Shown here in pieces: positions 43,469 through 51,594 of a stretch of DNA of 64,000 nt. The translations under genes and the position numbers were made by a program. Source of the stretch: Bacteroidota bacterium (GTDB lineage Bacteria > Bacteroidota > Bacteroidia > Chitinophagales > Chitinophagaceae); the NCBI GenBank assembly GCA_023428755.1, contig JAEYWX010000013.1, forward strand, positions 1-64,000. Reading direction: 5' to 3'. A model generated the notes under the pieces. The model worked only from the letters and a program-made list of their open reading frames with translations, had not been told where the DNA came from and did no database searches. Every line of letters begins with the position of its first letter. Within the stretch, counting starts at the first letter, position 1.

Positions 43469-43671
43469 TATTTCTTTTTTCGCTTTTCTTCAATTTGCTG
43501 AAAAGCTTTGTCAATAGGTATGGAAGGCTCATTCACAGCCATTGCTTCATCATAAAGTCGTAAATCATCCAACTCTTCCAAATCTTCCAGCATTTTTTGA
43601 TACTCCTTTATGGGCAGCACAACTGAAAGCTTTTTACCTTCACTATCGGTAATATATTGTGGGTTATGCAT
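43468..43671 (-). CDS. type II antitoxin (RelB/Phd-like)
   Basis: 67 residues. The beta-hairpin start MHNPQYITDSEGKKLSVVLP and a helical second half (EYQKMLEDLEELDDLRLYDE), then a basic tail EKRKKK. It precedes and overlaps the RelE-type frame, the usual order of antitoxin then toxin. With the toxin disrupted, the antitoxin has no apparent partner here. Confidence 0.8.
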   Translation of the reverse strand: MHNPQYITDSEGKKLSVVLPIKEYQKMLEDLEELDDLRLYDEAMAVNEPSIPIDKAFQQIEEKRKKK

Positions 43672-43706
43672 AGAAAATTATTAATCACAAACGAAAACGC
43701 ATTTCA

Positions 43707-44132
43707 TCACTTCTTCGTCAACTCCAGCACCACCAGTTTCCCGTCAATGGTTTGTTCAGCTTTTACCCATGTCCAGGTACTGCTTTTCAATTTCCAGTTT
43801 CCATCGAGGCGTTGCAAGGTTGCACTTGCATTCGCAGGATAATCAGCAATGATGGCAACGTTCACACGGTCTTCATTCCAGGTGCCGGTTGATTCAACGA
43901 AAGAATTTTTCACAGCATCCACCTTGCGATCAGTTTTAAACTGAAACTCATAACCATCAAATTCAGGTTTATAATCGTTGCTACCCTCTTTGTAAACACT
44001 CACCAGCCATCGTCCATCAGTAATTGCTTTTACAATCAGGGTTTCGGCAATTTGCTCCTGCGTTCGCTTAATGGCTTTTTTGCAGCCGGTAAGCAGCAAG
44101 ATCGCTATTGTAAGAATAAATAACTGCCTCAT
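43707..44132 (-). CDS. small lipoprotein, lipocalin-like
   Basis: 141 residues with a lipobox (MRQLFILTIAILLLTGC, Cys 17). The mature part has repeated beta strands (GRWLVSVYKEGSNDYKPEFDG, FQFKTDRKVDAV, STGTWNEDRVNVAI, NWKLKSSTWTWVKAEQ), resembling the lipocalin-like folds of Bacteroidota lipoproteins. No catalytic motif. It is followed downstream by the antitoxin/toxin pair. Confidence 0.75.
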   Translation of the reverse strand: MRQLFILTIAILLLTGCKKAIKRTQEQIAETLIVKAITDGRWLVSVYKEGSNDYKPEFDGYEFQFKTDRKVDAVKNSFVESTGTWNEDRVNVAIIADYPANASATLQRLDGNWKLKSSTWTWVKAEQTIDGKLVVLELTKK

Positions 44133-44275
44133 AGATTTTAATTAACGAAGTATAAAACTACAATTTGTTTGCTGAACCGCTAACAGTAGAAGTACGTAAA
44201 AATGTAGTAAACGGGTTTTCAAACAGTTAGCCCCTTCAGTAAACGCTTCCTGCTGAATTATCTTATTTTTACTGT

Positions 44276-45370
44276 ATGCAAATTGCTGATATTATCCGTT
44301 TTTTAGAAACATTGGCTCCGCCTTCCCTCCAGGAAAGCTATGATAACGCAGGGTTACTCACTGGTTCGGTCAACTGGGAATGTACCGGTGTACTGGTAAG
44401 TCTCGATGCTACTGAAGACGTAGTACTGGAAGCGAAAGCCAAAGGCTTCAACCTTGTGGTGGCACATCACCCCATTGTATTCAGCGGGCTGAAACGAATT
44501 ACGGGAAAGAATTATGTTGAAAAGGCCATCATTGCTTCCATTAAAAATGATGTGGCCATTTACGCCATTCATACCAATTTAGATAATGTACTTACCGGCG
44601 TAAACGGACGTATGGCTGAAAAACTGGGGCTTACCAACTGCCGTATTCTGCAACCGAAAACCGGTTTGCTAAAAAAACTGTTCTGCTTTGTACCCGTTAC
44701 CCATGCCGAATTTGTACGAGCCGCTATTTTTGAGGCAGGCGGCGGACATATTGGCCAATACAGCGAATGTAGTTTTAATGCCGCCGGGAAAGGAACCTTC
44801 AAAGCATCGGAAGGAAGTAATCCATTTGTGGGCGAAATTGGTCGCCGGCACGAAGAAGAAGAAATAAAAATAGAAGTGATCTTTCCGGCCTGGCTGGAGC
44901 CGGGCATTCTTTCGGCCATGATCAAAGCGCATCCTTATGAAGAGGTAGCCTATGATGTGATACGGCTCGACAATAACCACCAATCAACCGGAGCCGGTTT
45001 AATCGGCGATTTGCCAACCAGCATGCCTCCGTCCAAATTTCTGGAATTACTTAAGAATCAATTTCATTTGGAGGTAATTCGCCATACAAACCGGGAAAAA
45101 CCGGTGCACAAAGTTGCTCTGTGCGGGGGTGCCGGCAGCTTTTTAACCAAAACAGCTTTGGCAGCCGGTGCAGACGCTTTTGTTACCGGCGATGTGAAAT
45201 ACCATGAGTTTTTCGATGCCGAAAACCGTCTGCTCCTGGCCGACATCGGGCATTGGGAAAGTGAACAGTTTACAATCGATTTATTGGCAGAACATTTGAG
45301 CGGGAAATTCCCTACCTTTGCCGTCCTCAAAACTGGTGTGAAAACGAACCCTGTCGGGTATTACAAATGA
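44276..45370 (+). CDS. Nif3-like dinuclear metal centre protein
   Basis: 364 residues of the NIF3/YbgI family, hexameric with two metals. Metal ligands: the His pair in VVAHHPIVF, DATEDVV, and C-terminal TGDVKYHEFFDAENRLLLADIGHWESE (His and Glu). The middle insertion (about 125-230) with IGQYSECSFNAAGKGTF and the PII-like HPYEEVAYDV is the form seen in larger Nif3 proteins. Physiological role is debated in the family (GTP cyclohydrolase 1 type 2 annotation is unproven). It lies 50 nt before the zinc-ribbon gene, a widely conserved pairing. Confidence 0.9.
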   Translation: MQIADIIRFLETLAPPSLQESYDNAGLLTGSVNWECTGVLVSLDATEDVVLEAKAKGFNLVVAHHPIVFSGLKRITGKNYVEKAIIASIKNDVAIYAIHTNLDNVLTGVNGRMAEKLGLTNCRILQPKTGLLKKLFCFVPVTHAEFVRAAIFEAGGGHIGQYSECSFNAAGKGTFKASEGSNPFVGEIGRRHEEEEIKIEVIFPAWLEPGILSAMIKAHPYEEVAYDVIRLDNNHQSTGAGLIGDLPTSMPPSKFLELLKNQFHLEVIRHTNREKPVHKVALCGGAGSFLTKTALAAGADAFVTGDVKYHEFFDAENRLLLADIGHWESEQFTIDLLAEHLSGKFPTFAVLKTGVKTNPVGYYK

Positions 45371-45420
45371 ATGAGGGGTAATCAGTAATGAGTTAACAGC
45401 AAAAAACTTCAAACACAAAT

Positions 45421-46173
45421 ATGGCTACTACAAAAGAGTATTCTGTAGAAGAAAAACTGAAGGCACTGATTCGTGTGCAGAAAATTGAAAGCAAGCTGGA
45501 TGAGATCCAGATACTGAAAGGTGAATTACCGATGGAAGTAAAAGACCTTGAAGATGAGATTGAAGGATTGAATGCACGCAAAAACCGTATTGAAGAAGAG
45601 ATCAACGGTATCCAGGAATTCATCGAAAGCAAAAAAGAAGCGATCAAAGAAGCTCAGGCTCTCGAAAAAAAATACGAGAAGCAAAGTGAGAACGTAAAGA
45701 ATAACCGGGAGTTTGAAGCGATCAACAAAGAAATTGAAATGCAGGGTTTGGAAATCAAACTTGCAGAAAAGCATATCAAAGATGCGAACGAAGAGTTGAT
45801 CGAAAAAAGTGAAGTGCTGGAAAAAGCGAAGAAAGCAATTGCTGTAAAAGAAAAGAATCTCGAGCACAAGAAAGCAGAGCTTGATAAAATTGTAGCTGAT
45901 ACTGAAAAAGAAGAAACACAATTGCGTGGACTGGTTGATGCAGCCCGTGAAGCAGTAGAAGATCGTTTGTTGGCAAGCTTCGACCGAATCCGCAGCAGCT
46001 ACCGCAACGGTTTATCGGTAGTACCTATTGAGCGTGAAAGCTGTGGTGGTTGTTTCAATACTATTCCTCCACAACGCCAAAGTGAAATTAAGCAACACAA
46101 AAAGATCATTGTATGCGAAAACTGTGGTCGTATCCTTGTTGATGCCGATCTGAATGATTCAGTTGAACCATAA
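45421..46173 (+). CDS. coiled-coil zinc-ribbon protein
   Basis: 250 residues. A long coiled coil (about 10-180; rich in Glu and Lys heptads) and a C-terminal C4 zinc ribbon, CGGCFN ... VCENCGR. This is the zf-RING_7/DUF164 type seen next to nif3 in many bacteria. A nucleic-acid-binding or RNA-interacting role has been proposed for relatives; I cannot confirm it. Ends in its own terminator. Confidence 0.88.
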   Translation: MATTKEYSVEEKLKALIRVQKIESKLDEIQILKGELPMEVKDLEDEIEGLNARKNRIEEEINGIQEFIESKKEAIKEAQALEKKYEKQSENVKNNREFEAINKEIEMQGLEIKLAEKHIKDANEELIEKSEVLEKAKKAIAVKEKNLEHKKAELDKIVADTEKEETQLRGLVDAAREAVEDRLLASFDRIRSSYRNGLSVVPIERESCGGCFNTIPPQRQSEIKQHKKIIVCENCGRILVDADLNDSVEP

Positions 46174-46194
46174 TTGATTGAACAGATATTTAGA

Positions 46195-46218
46195 AGGGCG
46201 CTTAAAGCGCCCTTTTTT
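46195..46218 (+). terminator. terminator after the zinc-ribbon gene
   Basis: GGGCGC-TTAAA-GCGCCC followed by TTTTTT. Confidence 0.85.
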
Positions 46219-46282
46219 ATTGTTGATTTTTTTCAACGGCTTCTTTCTTTATCCTTTCTTTGATTTAGTTTTGAAATTCTGA

Positions 46283-47938
46283 ATGCTGCAACAATTATCC
46301 ATACAAAACTTCGCCATTATTGATGAACTGAAAGTTGAGTTTCAACCGCAGCTCAATACCATTACCGGTGAGACCGGCGCCGGTAAATCAATTTTACTTG
46401 GTGCTTTAGGATTGGTACTGGGCAACCGTGCCGACAGCAGCAGTTTACAAGACAGTGAAAAAAAATGTATTGTTGAAGCGATGTTTTCAACAGTCGGCAA
46501 TCAAAAAATAAATAGCTGGCTTCGTGAAAACGAAATTGATGAGGAAGCCGAACTGATCCTGCGCAGGGAAATTACAGCAAATGGAAAATCACGAGCTTTC
46601 ATCAATGATACGCCCGTTAACTTAACACAGTTGAAAGCGTTAACATCGATGCTGGTTGATCTGCATCAACAATTCGATACACTTGAATTGGGCGAAGAAG
46701 ATTTTCAACGTGAAGTACTAGACGCATTGGCGGGTTGCGATAAAGATGTGGAGCAGTACCGCCAACACTATCTCCAGTTTGCAAAGTTGCAGAAAGAGCT
46801 GCAACAGCTCAAAGACGAGCAACAGCAATTGCAGCGGGAGCAAGATTACAAACAGTTTTTATTAGACGAACTGTTAGAAGCTTCGTTCAGCGAAAATGAA
46901 TTGGAAGAGCTGGACCAGGAATTACAACTATTAAGTAATGCAGGTTCAATTGCAACTGTACTTACCGATGCTGTTCAATTGCTGAAAGACGGTGAAACAC
47001 CTGTTGTACAACAATTAAAATCGTTGCTGCAACGGTTACAACAATACAAACAGATACATGCCGATCTTGGCAGTATTACCGATCGTTTACAATCGGTGCA
47101 AATTGAGTTAAGTGATATTGCCTCAGACCTTGATCATCTGCAAAACAGTATTACGGTTGATGAAGCCAGAATGCAGTTCATCAACGACCGGCTGGCGATT
47201 GGCTATAAACTGCAGAAAAAACACAATGTACAATCAACCAACGAACTGCTGTACATACAACAGCAACTGGAAGAGCAGTTACAGGTAGTGTTGAATATGG
47301 AACAATCCATTGTTGAAAAAGAAAAAGAAAAAGCACAGCTACAGCAGCAACTGGAAACAGAAGCTGAACTCATTCATACAAAACGATTGAAACAATCCGT
47401 CAGTTTTGCCAAGCAGGTGAATGTATTGCTGCAGCAGGTAGGTATGCCCAACGCACGTTTGCAGGTAGAACTCAACACTGCTTCGCTGAACCAATATGGA
47501 AAAGATGAGATCAGCTTTTTGTTTGATGCGAACAAAAGCAATCGCTTTGAGCCCATCAGTAAAGTTGCCAGCGGTGGTGAATTAAGCCGGTTGATGCTGT
47601 GCATCAAATCGCTGGTGGCAAAAAGTATTGCATTACCAACCATGTTGTTTGATGAAATTGATACAGGTATCAGCGGCGAAGCAGCAAAACAAGTTGGTAT
47701 TCTGCTCAAAGAACTTTCAGCCAAACATCAAGTGATCACTATTACGCATCTTCCGCAAATTGCTGCTAAAGCTGCGGCACATTATTTTGTGTATAAGCAA
47801 GAAGATAAAACCGGCATTAAAACACGCATCAGGCTGTTAAGTAAAGAAGAACAGGTTGAAACCATTGCTCGAATGCTGAGCGGCGAAAAACCTTCCGACT
47901 CTTCACTGGTTACCGCAAGAGAAATGATTGCCGGATAA
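46283..47938 (+). CDS. recN: DNA repair protein RecN
   Basis: 551 residues, an SMC-like ATPase in double-strand break repair. Walker A GETGAGKS (29-36) in NTITGETGAGKS; a long Gln-rich coiled-coil middle (about 155-360); ABC signature VASGGELSRLML and Walker B MLFDEIDTGISG, then the D-loop/H region HLPQIAAKA. The start codon is chosen by the family start MLQQLSIQNFAIID; a TAGTTTTG element lies 10 nt upstream. Confidence 0.96.
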   Translation: MLQQLSIQNFAIIDELKVEFQPQLNTITGETGAGKSILLGALGLVLGNRADSSSLQDSEKKCIVEAMFSTVGNQKINSWLRENEIDEEAELILRREITANGKSRAFINDTPVNLTQLKALTSMLVDLHQQFDTLELGEEDFQREVLDALAGCDKDVEQYRQHYLQFAKLQKELQQLKDEQQQLQREQDYKQFLLDELLEASFSENELEELDQELQLLSNAGSIATVLTDAVQLLKDGETPVVQQLKSLLQRLQQYKQIHADLGSITDRLQSVQIELSDIASDLDHLQNSITVDEARMQFINDRLAIGYKLQKKHNVQSTNELLYIQQQLEEQLQVVLNMEQSIVEKEKEKAQLQQQLETEAELIHTKRLKQSVSFAKQVNVLLQQVGMPNARLQVELNTASLNQYGKDEISFLFDANKSNRFEPISKVASGGELSRLMLCIKSLVAKSIALPTMLFDEIDTGISGEAAKQVGILLKELSAKHQVITITHLPQIAAKAAAHYFVYKQEDKTGIKTRIRLLSKEEQVETIARMLSGEKPSDSSLVTAREMIAG

Positions 47939-47966
47939 AATTCCTTTAAAAATCTATTAGTGGCAT

Positions 47967-47999
47967 AAAAAAGAGCGAAGCTTTCACTTCACTCTTTTG
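47967..47999. terminator. terminator between recN and tRNA-Pro (both strands)
   Basis: AAAAGAG-C-GAAG / CTTC-A-CTCTTTT hairpin. The better T run is on the minus strand, behind the tRNA. Confidence 0.65.
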
Positions 48000-48003
48000 C
48001 TTG

Positions 48004-48077
48004 TCGGGAAGACAGGATTCGAACCTGCGACCCCCTGGTCCCAAACCAGGTGCGCTACCGGCCTGCGCTACTTCCCG
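48004..48077 (-). tRNA. tRNA-Pro (TGG)
   Basis: Complete cloverleaf on the minus strand: acceptor CGGGAAG/CTTCCCG with discriminator A, D arm GCGC/GCGC-like, anticodon arm CCTGG-TTTGGGA-CCAGG with anticodon TGG, T arm GCAGG-TTCGAAT-CCTGT. CCA is not encoded. Confidence 0.95.
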
Positions 48078-48140
48078 ATCCTTCCTGCCGAGGCAGTTTC
48101 CCATTGGGGTTGCAAAAATAGTTGTCTGCAGTTAAAGTGC

Positions 48141-48182
48141 CAAAAAAACAAATCCCGGATTTCAAAGAATGAATCCGGGATC
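48141..48182 (-). terminator. terminator after dnaA
   Basis: ATCCCGGATT / AATCCGGGAT stem with a T-rich tail (TTGTTTTTTT) on the minus strand, 20-65 nt after the dnaA stop. Confidence 0.8.
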
Positions 48183-48204
48183 AACTATTTTTAAAAACGA
48201 TTTT

Positions 48205-49638
48205 TTACATGGCGGCCAATTGTACTTTCTGCTGCAGCTCCAGTACGCTTTCTTTAAACATACTGTCGGTATCCATCAGGTCCTTCACTGTTTGGCAGGA
48301 ATGGATCACAGTTGTATGATCACGACCTCCAAAATGCTCACCAATCGTTTTTAATGAATTTTTTGTAAACGTTTTGGCCAAATACATGGTAATCTGGCGG
48401 GCCTGTACAATTTCACGCTTACGTGTTTTTTGCAGCAGCTTTTCGTACGGCACGTCAAAGTAATCGCACACCATTTTCTGAATGGCGTCGATTGTAATTT
48501 CTTTCGATGATGTTTTAACGAAATTCTTCAACACTTTTTTAGCAAGATCCAGATCGATCTCTTTTTTATTCAGCGAGGATTGTGCCAATAATGAAATAAG
48601 GGCGCCTTCCAGCTCACGAATATTGGTGTTGATGTTATAAGCAATGTATTTTACCACATCCTTGTGCATCTCCAGCCCGTCGTTTTTCATTTTCTTCTCC
48701 AGTATCTCAATGCGGGTTTCGTAATCCGGCATTTGAAGATCGGCACTCAGTCCCCAACGGAAACGGCTGAGCAAACGCTCCTGCACTCCTTCGAGATCTT
48801 TGGGTGGTTTATCTGATGAGAGAATCAATTGCTTACCACTTTGGTGTAAATGATTAAAAATGGCAAAAAAGGCATCTTGTGATTTTTCCGCACGGTTAAA
48901 GAACTGCACATCATCAATGATCAACACATCTACCAACTGGTAAAAATGAATAAAATCGTTGATGGCATTATTACGGCTGTGATCAACAAACTGGTTAATG
49001 AATTTTTCAGAGCTTACATACAACACCACCTTGTTCGGATGCTGACGTTTCACTTCATTCCCTACGGCTTGTGCAAGATGTGTTTTGCCCAATCCTACTC
49101 CACCGTAAATAACCAGCGGGTTAAAAGATGTTGCGCCCGGTTTATCAGCAACTGTTTTACCGGCCCGGCGGGCAACACGGTTACAATCACCCTCAATAAA
49201 TGAATCGAATGTATAATTTGGATTCAGCTGCGGATCGATCTGCACCTTCTTCAAACCCGGAATTACAAACGGGTTCTTAACAGGGTTGCTTATGACCAAC
49301 GGAAAATCCATTTCGTTATTTGTGTAAGTTTTATAACCATGACCAGGAACATCCATGGTAATGGGTTGATTGTTGTTATTACCGCTATCCATCATGATGC
49401 GGTATTCCAGGTTCGCATCTTTCCCCAATTCACGTTTCAATGTTTTTGCAAGCAACGTCACGTAATGTTCTTCCAGGTATTCAAAAAAGAATTGACTTGG
49501 AACCTGAATCGTAAGGATCTTATTTTTTAACTCTACCGGTTTGATCGGTTCAAACCATGTTTTGAAATGTTGCCATTCTACTATATCCTTAATGATGGTT
49601 AAACAACTTTTCCATACTTGATCAGCCGTTTTCGTCAT
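48205..49638 (-). CDS. dnaA: chromosomal replication initiator DnaA
   Basis: 477 residues. Domain I (1-90) for helicase loading, a short linker, AAA+ domain III with Walker A GGVGLGKT (179-186) and Walker B VLIIDDVQFF, and DNA-binding domain IV with GGRDHTTVIHSC, the box-recognition signature. Here dnaA is flanked by tRNA-Pro/recN and a 5'-nucleotidase rather than by dnaN or gyrB, so synteny gives no origin evidence. Confidence 0.97.
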   Translation of the reverse strand: MTKTADQVWKSCLTIIKDIVEWQHFKTWFEPIKPVELKNKILTIQVPSQFFFEYLEEHYVTLLAKTLKRELGKDANLEYRIMMDSGNNNNQPITMDVPGHGYKTYTNNEMDFPLVISNPVKNPFVIPGLKKVQIDPQLNPNYTFDSFIEGDCNRVARRAGKTVADKPGATSFNPLVIYGGVGLGKTHLAQAVGNEVKRQHPNKVVLYVSSEKFINQFVDHSRNNAINDFIHFYQLVDVLIIDDVQFFNRAEKSQDAFFAIFNHLHQSGKQLILSSDKPPKDLEGVQERLLSRFRWGLSADLQMPDYETRIEILEKKMKNDGLEMHKDVVKYIAYNINTNIRELEGALISLLAQSSLNKKEIDLDLAKKVLKNFVKTSSKEITIDAIQKMVCDYFDVPYEKLLQKTRKREIVQARQITMYLAKTFTKNSLKTIGEHFGGRDHTTVIHSCQTVKDLMDTDSMFKESVLELQQKVQLAAM

Positions 49639-49782
49639 TGTTCCAAAAGCAGTTTATATAATGAGTTAATAATGTTCTTCCTGTTCTGTCTCTCTGGTAA
49701 TTTTCTAGAATGAGATTCATCATAGAAAATCTTTGTGGGGAGAGCGAATATCAACACTTTTTGTGGAAAAAAAAATTTTTTA
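49639..49782. other. dnaA upstream region with weak DnaA-box-like sites
   Basis: TGTGGAAAA (about 49758; reverse TTTTCCACA, one mismatch from TTATCCACA) next to a run of A and T, and TGTGGGGAG at about 49734. It may serve dnaA autoregulation. The boxes are too few and too weak to call an origin. Confidence 0.3.
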
Positions 49783-50712
49783 TTACCCTGTTTTTTTATC
49801 TATTAAAAGTGTTTTTGCTTCTGCCAGATTATTCTGCTTATATCGCAAAAATTCATAATCCAAACGCCCTAACTGGATGCCTCCCCAACCCACCTGATTG
49901 ATCAATACATCAGCACCAATTTTATTTTTCACTAACACTGGTTCATTTAAGAACGTATGTGTATGACCACCAATGATCAAATCCACATGTTCAGTTTCTT
50001 TTGCAAGAATAAGATCACAGATGCGGTTTGCATTTTCACGGTATTGATATCCCAAATGCGACAAACAAATCACCATATCACAATCTTTTTCCCGTTTCAG
50101 CAAAGCAGCTGTTTGATTGAGCTGCTGCACCGGATCGAGATACCTGGTGTTACCATATAAATTATCAGGCACCAATCCTTTCATCTCAATCCCCACACCT
50201 GTAACGCCGATCTTCAGTTTTCCCTTCTTAAAAATTTTGTAAGGAAGTGATTTATTTTCCATGGGTGTTCCGGTAAAGTCGTAATTACACAACAAAACCG
50301 GGAACGAAGTTTTTGCCAGCTGTGTGGCAAAGTTTTCAAGCCCTGCATCAAAATCATGATTACCCATGGTGCAGGCATCGTAGCCCATTTGCTGCATGGC
50401 TTTCATCTCCGGCTCACCCTTGTACAAATTAAAATAAGGTGTACCCTGGAAAATATCACCTGCATCCAGCAACAATACATGTTGTTCGTTCGCACGGATG
50501 TCATTGATCATTTTTGCTCTTGCTGCCACACCGCCGAGCCCCTGGTTACGGCTGCCATCCATTGGAAACGGATCGAGCCGGCTATGCACATCATTGGTAT
50601 GTAATATCACCAACCGCTGCACAGCCATTTCTTCTGCCGCAACAATTTTATTGGCAACCAATGCTGCTGTTGCAAATGCCGACTGTTGCAAAAAGCTTCT
50701 TCTATTGAGCAT
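49783..50712 (-). CDS. metallophosphatase, catalytic half of a split 5'-nucleotidase
   Basis: 309 residues. A Tat-type N-terminus (MLNRRSFLQQSAFATAALVA) precedes the UshA/5'-nucleotidase catalytic domain: HTNDVHSRLDPF (metal Asp and His), GDIFQGTPY, MGNHDFDAG and GGHTHTFLNEP. It removes phosphate from nucleotides outside the cytoplasm. The C-terminal substrate-binding domain is encoded by the gene before it (50702-51448), overlapping by 11 nt, so the normal single protein is split in two. Confidence 0.9.
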   Translation of the reverse strand: MLNRRSFLQQSAFATAALVANKIVAAEEMAVQRLVILHTNDVHSRLDPFPMDGSRNQGLGGVAARAKMINDIRANEQHVLLLDAGDIFQGTPYFNLYKGEPEMKAMQQMGYDACTMGNHDFDAGLENFATQLAKTSFPVLLCNYDFTGTPMENKSLPYKIFKKGKLKIGVTGVGIEMKGLVPDNLYGNTRYLDPVQQLNQTAALLKREKDCDMVICLSHLGYQYRENANRICDLILAKETEHVDLIIGGHTHTFLNEPVLVKNKIGADVLINQVGWGGIQLGRLDYEFLRYKQNNLAEAKTLLIDKKTG

Positions 50713-51448
50713 AGGTAACCCTGTTTTGAAGCGTCATTGAAATTTGTTTTCCTTCTTTTGTAAACCATGAAAAATATTCGATCAACGCATCTCTGAACAA
50801 AACGCCATTATTTATTTGTGGAATGGTTCGCAGCATTGCACAATCATCACCTCCATTCGCTACATAGTCTGAATTAGCAATCATATAAACTGCATTCAGA
50901 TCCAATGCTTTTCCACCGATCGTAATACTTTCAGCTTTTTTATTTTTGATCTGCATTGAAATTCCTGCAACAGGCCAACCACCTCTGGCAGCAATATGAT
51001 CCAGCAATTCTTTCAACACAGTACCACTGAGCTTCTGCAGCACAATGATATTGTCGAAAGGCATCATTTCAAATACCTTGCCCCGGGTAATTGCTCCTGC
51101 TTTTACAATGGAAATACGAATACCCCCATAATTCACAAGTGCAGCATCAATGGTTGTATTGTAATATTTTTCGCCCATCTGCTTCATTGCATCGGCCATC
51201 AGGTTACCCAAAGTACATTCAGGCTGTCGTTTATCAACATCCACCGCCAGTTGGGCAATTACTGTATTCATACTGCTGTTCACACTATCTATATAAGGCT
51301 GTAAAAACAATTGGAGTGAAGAGTCTTTTTGAACATTGCCAACCTGGTAATCTTTATACTGTACGGATGCAGCCCTGTACACCGGATTGCAGGAGAGAAC
51401 TAACGAAACGCAGATCGCAAGAATAGAATTAGTAAGTCGATTATTCAT
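50702..51448 (-). CDS. 5'-nucleotidase C-terminal domain lipoprotein
   Basis: 248 residues. Lipoprotein signal (lipobox Cys 20 in VSLVLSCNP), then the 5_nucleotid_C domain: ECTLGNLMADAMKQ, DAALVNYGGIRISI, KVFEMMPFDN and YMIANSDYVANGGDDC. In UshA this domain binds the nucleotide base and moves relative to the catalytic domain. Here it is a separate, membrane-anchored partner of the downstream catalytic protein. The pairing of two exported halves is known in Bacteroidota. Confidence 0.88.
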   Translation of the reverse strand: MNNRLTNSILAICVSLVLSCNPVYRAASVQYKDYQVGNVQKDSSLQLFLQPYIDSVNSSMNTVIAQLAVDVDKRQPECTLGNLMADAMKQMGEKYYNTTIDAALVNYGGIRISIVKAGAITRGKVFEMMPFDNIIVLQKLSGTVLKELLDHIAARGGWPVAGISMQIKNKKAESITIGGKALDLNAVYMIANSDYVANGGDDCAMLRTIPQINNGVLFRDALIEYFSWFTKEGKQISMTLQNRVTYAQ

Positions 51449-51547
51449 GTAGCAGGAGTAACCAATGAAAGGTAACAGTTTTTAGATGCACAAAAAAAAT
51501 GTTTTTTAGAGATGAAATACATAATTTACCACTCCCGTTTTTGAAGC

Positions 51548-51555
51548 TATCTTTG
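51548..51555 (+). promoter_or_regulatory. -7 element of the FAD oxidoreductase promoter
   Basis: TATCTTTG fits TAnnTTTG, with TTTA 19 nt upstream as a partial -33; 40 nt before the ATG. Confidence 0.45.
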
Positions 51556-51594
51556 TAAACAATCAATTGTTTTTAGGTTAACTGCCTGACACAC

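Noticed and set aside
49639..49782. Replication origin at dnaA
   Set aside because: At most one or two weak DnaA-box-like sites; no cluster and no GC-skew data in a 64-kb window.
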